A stretch of 64,000 nt of DNA, from the NCBI GenBank assembly GCA_030737875.1, contig CM060912.1, positions 882,531,199-882,595,198 of the forward strand, given 5' to 3'. Position numbers and translations under genes: made by a program. This document shows, piece after piece, positions 58,649 to 64,000 of this stretch. The notes under the pieces were generated by a model. It had not been told where the DNA came from, did not search any database, and saw nothing but the letters and a program-made list of their open reading frames with translations. Within the stretch, counting starts at the first letter, position 1. The number at the start of each line of letters is the position of its first letter. This DNA comes from Allium sativum (taxonomy: Eukaryota; Streptophyta; Magnoliopsida; Asparagales; Amaryllidaceae).

Positions 58649-59431
58649 GCGAGTCCTATAACTTTAACAATACAATTATTAAAGTAACCAGAGAAGATAT
58701 AAACTTGACCCACGGTAATGTCTGGGGATGAATGGCTACACTAAGCAGCTTGATAGACTTAGGATAAACTAAGATAACTATAAAGTAGCATCTACCCACC
58801 CAATGATAATTACTAACTGCACCACACCAGTCATTTTACTTAAAGGTTGATCCCTCCCAAGGACTTAGAAAATTTTTCCCCAGTAGTCTCGTATACCCCT
58901 AGCTGACTACATAGGTGCCTTCTTCCCCTATCTCCACTAGGTGTACTTAGTAATTTTACCCAGTAGTTCCGTGTACCCCTACATAGGTGCCGTCTGCCCC
59001 TATCTTTAATTAGGTGTACCCACTACTCCCCAGCGATCGGCTCCCTACCGTAGATACCCGTGCTGGTCCCACAGTGGGGTGTATCACTCCCCTAAAGTGG
59101 CCACCTGACAATATCAACGGTGCACGGCTTTATATCTACACGGTGCAACAACGGCTTATCTACCAGCCCGGGCCCACACACGCATATGAAACCCGTTGGA
59201 CTTGCGTTGCCACCGCTAACCCGTTTTGGCCTCTTATAATCAAGCCCAATATGCGTGTCCCGTCACTCGACATGGGTCGAGCCCACAAAGATACATTTGG
59301 GATATTGGTTGAAATGGGCCCCCACAAGCTACCCACCTAAGCTTGTCACTTATCTAGTGTATCCCACTTAACCCTTTAATCATGTTTAATTACATGTTTC
59401 ACTTGGTTAAGTATTCTAATCGTATTTTCTA

Positions 59432-59520
59432 TTGCCACCCAAGGCAACCCACTAGATTCCACATGCCACCCAAGGCAACCATTAAATTTCCACATGCCAC
59501 CCAAGGCACCCACTTAACCC
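59432..59520 (-). repeat. Three 29- to 30-bp copies of CACATGCCACCCAAGGCA
   Basis: Tandem copies at about 59432, 59461 and 59490. F has two copies on its sense strand (46255-46312). Confidence 0.92.
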
Positions 59521-59600
59521 CTCATGTCCCACTACATGCTAATATGGTTAAGTGTTTCTTAATTAATTAAGACCGTGATCTCCCATAAAGACCTCCCACA

Positions 59601-59796
59601 TTAGACTGGCTGTTATGACCGCCTGGCTAAGCCGGTAGGGTCCGGGCAGTCTTACGTCATAACAGAGTCTAACCTCATGTCTTTACTTTAATCACGTATT
59701 TAATTTATGGCTAAGACCTCTCACATTGGGCTGACATTTGTAGCAACTGGTTAGGCCGGTCGGGTCCGGGCAGTTTTACACTACAAATGAGTCCAA
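59601..59796 (-). repeat. Duplicated loop-conserved hairpin module (element H)
   Basis: Copy 1 (59601-59672): outer TTAGACT/AGTCTAA and inner CTGTTATGAC/GTCATAACAG (10 bp). Copy 2 (59726-59796): outer TTGGGCT/AGTCCAA (one G-T pair on the plus strand) and inner CATTTGTAG/CTACAAATG. The loop has CTGGCTAAGCCGGT, GGGTCCGGGCAG. Confidence 0.75.
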
Positions 59797-59880
59797 CCTC
59801 GTGTCTTAGTCGATTAATTACACCTAATTAATCACCCCCATATTAATTATCCCTAATTAATATCAAGTTTTTCATAACAT

Positions 59881-59942
59881 GGGTAGACCTAACTCAATAG
59901 GTAAATTACCATGGGGTAGACCTAACTCAATAGGTAAATTCC
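59881..59942 (-). repeat. Direct repeat of 34 bp with GGGTAGACCTAACTCAATAG
   Basis: Two copies, starting 59881 and 59915; same pair as in G. Confidence 0.9.
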
Positions 59943-60149
59943 CACTTATGTTAATTTATTTTTATGGTATGCTTAATCATACCCAATCACACTTTTATTA
60001 ACATATTTACCAACCCCATCGTTCCCCACGTAAATCGTTCTCATGACATAGAAAAGGGAAAGATCCATTACAAATATCATGGGTTTAGCATATAACTTTG
60101 TCATGGGTTAAGAGGATGTCAACTTGCATATATGAGCACATATTAACCC

Positions 60150-60655
60150 AACTACATTTAACCCAAACTTGCATATTATCATACACATGATTTGCATAAC
60201 ATGTTGCATATGAGCTTGCATATTATCATACACATATCTTGCATAACATGTTGAACTTGCATATAAGCATTCTCATAACTTGCATAACATGTTAAACATG
60301 CATTTAAGCATACACATAACTTGCATAAGCATTCACATACTTGCATAAGCATTCACATACTTGCATAAGCATTCACATACTTGCATAAACCTGCATAACT
60401 TGCATATCATGTTAAACTTGCATTTAAGCATATACACAACTTGCATATGAACTTGCATAACAACCTTTACATAACATCATACACATAACTTGCATATGAA
60501 CTTGCATAACTCACTTTGTTAAACATGCATAAATCCACTTATTAAATATGCATAAACCCACTTGTTAAACATGCATAAACCAACTTATCAAACATGCATA
60601 CACCAACTTATCAAACATGCATAAACCCACTTATTAATTATGCATAAACATAGAA
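60150..60655 (-). repeat. Array of ACTTGCATAAGCATTCACAT-type units
   Basis: Includes exact 20-bp tandem copies at about 60312-60380, degenerate ACTTGCATAA words before and after, and an AACATGCATAAACCAACTTA sub-array at 60525-60650. Confidence 0.88.
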
Positions 60656-60971
60656 AAACATAGAGTAGCATATCATTACAAATGATTCAAACTCACTAAT
60701 CCGCATCTAAGACCATAAGTCTCATTACACCCAATCTACTTACTTTAACAATTGATGTTAAAGTGATAGAAACTCACCAAAACCAAGATTAGCAAACTTA
60801 TGAAGTGGAATTAGTTGCTAAATATGAAGATGGTGATGATTAGAGATTGATTAGAGAGTGATTAGCTTGCAACTTCCTTCATAAACAAGTGGAGGCTCCT
60901 TCTAAGATTTAATTTGGCGGCATGAGGCCATCATTTCTATTTTTAGTATGGATTAGGGTAGGTTTAGGGTG

Positions 60972-60980
60972 TATTTATAG
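60972..60980 (-). promoter_or_regulatory. Putative LTR TATA box (element H)
   Basis: Minus strand CTATAAATA followed by CACCCTAAACC, at +485 of the LTR, same as F. Confidence 0.6.
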
Positions 60981-61119
60981 ATTAGGAGAGTGTTTTAGGC
61001 CCTTAGATCAACCCTAAATTAGATTAGGTCCGTTAGATTTAGGAAATCTCTAGAACCCAGCCCAGCCCTAGCTAGAAAACCAGATCTGGTGCACCCAAGC
61101 TTCTGGCTCGAGACGCCGT

Positions 61120-61186
61120 GTCGACAGGCAAGTCGACAGGCAAGTCGACTCCCCCTGTCGACAGGCCTGTCGACAGCCCTGTCGAC
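61120..61186 (-). repeat. Six GTCGAC palindromes at 12-bp spacing
   Basis: GTCGAC at 61120, 61132, 61144, 61157, 61169 and 61181 (one step of 13). Several extend to CCTGTCGACAGG, a perfect 12-bp palindrome. Strongly GC-rich in an AT-rich LTR. Confidence 0.95.
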
Positions 61187-61296
61187 ATGGTCAGGGCAGG
61201 AATTTTCCCGCCTGGCCCCGCTGGTTCTAATTTGAAATCCGAATTTTAAATTTCTAAATCTGTTTTAAGCTTTAATTTTTCTGCAAACTTCATTGG

Positions 61297-61390
61297 GCCA
61301 TAACCGGGCCATACGGACTCCGATTCTCGAAAACTCGGACTCTATTTCGCGTATTTTTCCGAGACGAACGCAATGACGTAGCCCGTTACC
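61297..61390 (-). promoter_or_regulatory. Conserved U3 box of family-3 LTRs (element H)
   Basis: Nearly identical to G at 51311-51402 (ATACGGACTCCGATT, CTCTATTTCGCGTATTTTTC, GAGACGAACGCAATG, TAGCCCGTT), while LTR sequence on both sides has diverged. Confidence 0.55.
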
Positions 61391-61465
61391 CCCAATTCCC
61401 ACATCTGAGATTATTTATCCTATGATTAGAGAATTTTAGTATTAGCTAAAATTCGGGGTGTTACA

Positions 61466-61483
61466 TTCTCCCCTCCTTAAAGG
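61466..61483 (-). promoter_or_regulatory. Polypurine tract (element H)
   Basis: Minus-strand CCTTTAAGGAGGGGAGAA directly before the 3' LTR start. Confidence 0.9.
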
Positions 61484-61976
61484 ATTTCGTCCCCGAAATC
61501 TCTAAGCTAAGGAGAATGCACATCCTACCATCCAAACAACCATCTACTCAATCCATCAAAACACGGGCATCCATTGTCCTTAAAACAATTTCTAATTATG
61601 TATGAGCATATGCAAAAAGTGTGTGTATATGTTCCCTATCTAATGTATGAACATATGCAAACCATGATAGTGCCATGCATCCATTATGTATGCGAGAGAA
61701 CCCTATCGACACATACAATATCTACATGAGTGCACAATCATTCACCAAAATGCATCATCCATATGATAACACAATCATTATACATCCATAAATATAGCTT
61801 CCTACACACAATTTTATGCAATATGCAATATGAAGTGATTGAGCCGATCTAGTGCCTAGAGTGTGTGTACATGCATCCACGAGAAACCACTAGCAACCAC
61901 TTGCATCCATCAACCATAACATGTCTCAAACACATGTTTCAACCATAGGTTTTCCCTATCTAAAGGTCAATCAGTA
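61484..61976 (-). other. Element H 3' untranslated region
   Basis: Non-coding stretch between the integrase stop and the PPT; matches element G's interior (51496-51980). Confidence 0.8.
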
Positions 61977-63398
61977 CTAACGAGAGGATATACTAAAGAT
62001 AAGATAAGTACTAGACAACGATAGAGGAGAAAGTAAAGACATACCCTCAAAAAGAAATGGGTACAATGAACGCATCTTCGCTTCCGTCTCCCAAGTCACG
62101 TTGCTCTCATCTTCTCTCCATTGCACTTTGACTAGCTGAACCTCTCGATTCCTCAATTTCCTAGTCTCTGACCCAAGGATGCGAGTAGGAGCTCGTCGAA
62201 TCGTCGCATCACGCTCTACCTCTACATCTCTAAGCAAGCTCGGCTCTACCACCTCTGCCGTCTCATGTAAGCACTTCCTCAGATGTGATACATGGAATAC
62301 ATCATGAACACCACTAAGTCTGTCGGGCAACTCCACCCTATATGCCATCCGTCCAATCCTTTCCTTAATAGGAAACGGCCCAACAAACCTCGGTGCTAAC
62401 TTCCCAACGGATCCAAAGCGAACAACATTTCTCAACGGAGATACTTTGACAAAAACCATGTCCCCAATTTCAAACTCAAGATCCGCCCTTCTCTTGTCCG
62501 CATAAGATTTTTGCCTATCCTGCGCTGCTTTCATCCTTCTTCGAATCAAGTCTATCTTCTCAGAAGTCTCCCTAACCATATCAGGCCCGAGCAAGATCTT
62601 ATCCGTAGATTCCCACCAACATGTAGGTGATCGACAAGGCCTTCCATAGAGAGCTTCGAAAGGAGCCATACCAATACTGGACTGAAAGCTGTTATTATAT
62701 GCGAACTCCACCAATGGAAGATGCTCTTCCCATGTACCTCCAAAATCTAAGATACAAAGCCTCAAAAGGTCTTCTAGAACACGATTCACCCTCTCAGTCT
62801 GGCCGTCTGTCTGAGGATGATATGCGGTGCTCAGACACAATTGAGTCACTACTGCTTCTTGCAAACTTCTCCAGAACTCGCTAGTGAAGATAGGATCTCG
62901 ATCACTCACTATGCTAGAGGGTACCCCATGCAATCGAACTATCTCTCGAAGATATACAGAAGCTAGCCATGGAGTGGTCCTCTTGCTCTTCACAGGTATG
63001 AAATGGGCGCTCTTAGTAAGTCTATCTACCACCACCCAAATTCCTATATTACCCTTCCTCGATCTGGGTAACCCGTCAATAAAATCCATCGAGACGCTAT
63101 CCCACTTCCATTGCGGAACTTCCAATGGGTGAAGCAACCCACCAGGTTTCTTTTGCTCCGCCTTCACTTGTTGGCACACCAAGCATCGAGCGACATGCTC
63201 GGCAACATCTTTCTTCATACCGGCCCAGAAGAAAACCCTCTTCATGTCTCGGTACATCTTGTCCCCACCGGGATGAATGGTCATCCTAGAACGGTGTGCA
63301 TCATCAAGAATAGCCTTCCTCAAACCCTCGTCTTGCGGTACACAAAGTCTACCGTCTCTACGCAAGCACCCCCTATCGTCTAGGGTGTACCTACTCAA
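61977..63398 (-). CDS. pol: Integrase with chromodomain-like tail (element H pol, C-terminal part)
   Basis: Inserts element DNA into the genome. In the 473-residue open frame the zinc finger is H35, H42, C72, C75. The core has D105 (MDFIDGLP), D166 (SDRDPIF) and E202 (DGQTERVN), the D-60-D-35-E spacing of Ty3/gypsy integrases, so the active site is complete. After that come [22 protein letters not shown], an SH3-like [23 protein letters not shown] and a tail near residues 410-455 with [20 protein letters not shown] that fits a chromodomain. The first Met is not a real start: it is a polyprotein segment joined upstream to RNase H, with which it overlaps in another frame at 63391-63398 because of a frameshift. 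The stop is at 61977. Confidence 0.9.
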   Translation of the reverse strand: MSRYTLDDRGCLRRDGRLCVPQDEGLRKAILDDAHRSRMTIHPGGDKMYRDMKRVFFWAGMKKDVAEHVARCLVCQQVKAEQKKPGGLLHPLEVPQWKWDSVSMDFIDGLPRSRKGNIGIWVVVDRLTKSAHFIPVKSKRTTPWLASVYLREIVRLHGVPSSIVSDRDPIFTSEFWRSLQEAVVTQLCLSTAYHPQTDGQTERVNRVLEDLLRLCILDFGGTWEEHLPLVEFAYNNSFQSSIGMAPFEALYGRPCRSPTCWWESTDKILLGPDMVRETSEKIDLIRRRMKAAQDRQKSYADKRRADLEFEIGDMVFVKVSPLRNVVRFGSVGKLAPRFVGPFPIKERIGRMAYRVELPDRLSGVHDVFHVSHLRKCLHETAEVVEPSLLRDVEVERDATIRRAPTRILGSETRKLRNREVQLVKVQWREDESNVTWETEAKMRSLYPFLFEGMSLLSPLSLSSTYLIFSISSR

Positions 63399-64000
63399 AT
63401 GGCTGGATGACTCCCCCCTTTATGAGCTTCTCTACCAACTCAACCAACTGTGGGTCGTCCCTCTGTGCTTCTCCAATCCGCCCCAAAAGAGTAGGTCTAA
63501 CCTCCAAGGATTCTAGCAAACCGGGTACATAGTCAATGGAAGGTCTGAAATCAAACATCGAGATAAATTCCAAGCTTCGTTGTTCCACGAACAATGGACT
63601 CAAGGACAACCTCTTCCTGCTCAAGGCGTCCGCCACCACGTTACCCTTGCCAGGGGTATACGCTATCTCGAAATCATAGGATGCTAAGAATTCCATCCAC
63701 CTTTGCTGTCTCAGATTCAAATCCTTCTGAGAAAACAAGTACTTCAATGATTTGTGGTCAGTGAACAATTCGAACCTTTCACCAAGAAGATAATGGCGCC
63801 AAATCTTAAGCGCAAAAACAATAGCGGCCAACTCTAAATCATGGGTAGGGTAATTTTTCTCATGTGCCCTCAACTGCCTTCCACCATAGGATATTACCCT
63901 TCCCTCTTGCATTAAGACTGCGCCAAGTCCTGTCCCACAAGCATCTGTGTAGACAACAAATGACTTGCTCCCATCTGGCAATACTAAAACTGGAGCAGTG
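63391..64000 (-). CDS. pol: RNase H domain (element H pol), partial at the window end
   Basis: Degrades RNA in the RNA-DNA hybrid during reverse transcription. The frame is open to the window edge; upstream of residue 1 of the listed frame it reads into the end of the RT connection ([11 protein letters not shown]). Numbered from 63981: catalytic D13 (YTDACG), E50 (HDLELAAI), D75 (LFTDHKSL) and D118 (VVADALSR), all present. After residue 120 follows the linker to integrase, with a coding shift near a run of six Cs (63413-63418). That shift ends this frame at 63391 instead of continuing into the integrase frame. It could be a real mutation or an assembly error. Confidence 0.9.
   Translation of the reverse strand, partial: TAPVLVLPDGSKSFVVYTDACGTGLGAVLMQEGRVISYGGRQLRAHEKNYPTHDLELAAIVFALKIWRHYLLGERFELFTDHKSLKYLFSQKDLNLRQQRWMEFLASYDFEIAYTPGKGNVVADALSRKRLSLSPLFVEQRSLEFISMFDFRPSIDYVPGLLESLEVRPTLLGRIGEAQRDDPQLVELVEKLIKGGVIQPFE

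Larger units (their letters stand above)
58241..61465 (-). repeat. Element H 3' LTR (3,225 bp, minus strand)
   Basis: Plus-strand ends TGTAACACCCC and GGGGTGTTACA. Order on the minus strand: conserved U3 box (61390-61297), GTCGAC array, TATA box, GCATAACTT array, GGGTAGACC direct repeats, double hairpin module, 30-bp triple repeat and CAGAC/GTCTG hairpin. Confidence 0.93.
58241..64000 (-). mobile_element. Element H: family-3 Ty3/gypsy chromovirus, minus strand, runs off the window
   Basis: The 3' LTR (61465-58241), PPT, 3' UTR and the C-terminal half of pol (RNase H, integrase, chromodomain-like tail) are in view; RT, protease, gag, PBS and the 5' LTR lie beyond 64000. Left flank is GGTGC (58236-58240). 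The coding part is far better preserved than D's, with one frameshift and no premature stop within the integrase. Confidence 0.93.

Noticed and set aside
60150..60655. Possible CRISPR-like array (20-bp repeats)
   Set aside because: There are no unique spacers of constant length, repeats abut each other, and the context is a plant LTR.

Overview
The window is plant nuclear DNA, most likely from a eudicot, made almost wholly of nested LTR retrotransposons of the Ty3/gypsy (Metaviridae) chromovirus type. Evidence: plant-type primer binding sites complementary to initiator tRNA-Met (TGGTATCAGAGC), purine-rich tracts next to LTR starts, TGTAAC...TTACA LTR ends, gag-pol remnants with integrases that carry a C-terminal chromodomain-like tail, very AT-rich sequence and long (AT)n microsatellites. 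I found no cellular protein gene, tRNA, rRNA or CRISPR. The species cannot be told from the sequence.

LTRs fall into three families by their first bases. Family 1 (TGTAACGTCCCG): fragments 2171-4331 and 4332-4840, element A (4841-15378), element E (38240-44124, minus). Family 2 (TGTAACAACCC): fragment 1-2170, element B (15379-25012, minus), element C (25013-27646), element D (27647-38239). Family 3 (TGTAACACCCC): element F (44125-46896 and 58057-58240), element G (46897-58051, minus), element H (58241 to the window end, minus). LTRs are exceptionally long: A 5,964 bp, B 6,181 bp, D 5,233 bp, E 5,502 bp, G about 4,585 bp, H 3,225 bp.

Layout: each element interrupts the one before it (A, then B in A, C in B, D in C, E in D, F in E, G and H in F). 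Only G is closed, with a perfect 5-bp target duplication CATAG. A, B and G have LTRs much longer than their short non-coding interiors (1.5, 1.0 and 2.0 kb), so they are LARD-type non-autonomous elements. D (decayed gag-pol, nine in-frame stops) and H (nearly intact RNase H, integrase and chromodomain, with one frameshift) are the coding relatives of families 2 and 3. They share leader, 3' untranslated region and polypurine tract sequence with the non-coding elements, which suggests mobilisation in trans.

The most unusual signal is structural. The LTRs, especially downstream of the putative TATA boxes, are built from arrays of short stem-loops. Several hairpins keep the same loop or flank between families while the stems change on both sides at once: a CAGTC/GACTG stem-loop near the LTR 3' end in all three families, an AGRCCG bulge-loop in families 1 and 2, and a duplicated GCCGGTCGG-loop in family 3. 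This looks like selected RNA structure in a multi-kilobase transcribed leader. All structure calls were made by eye.
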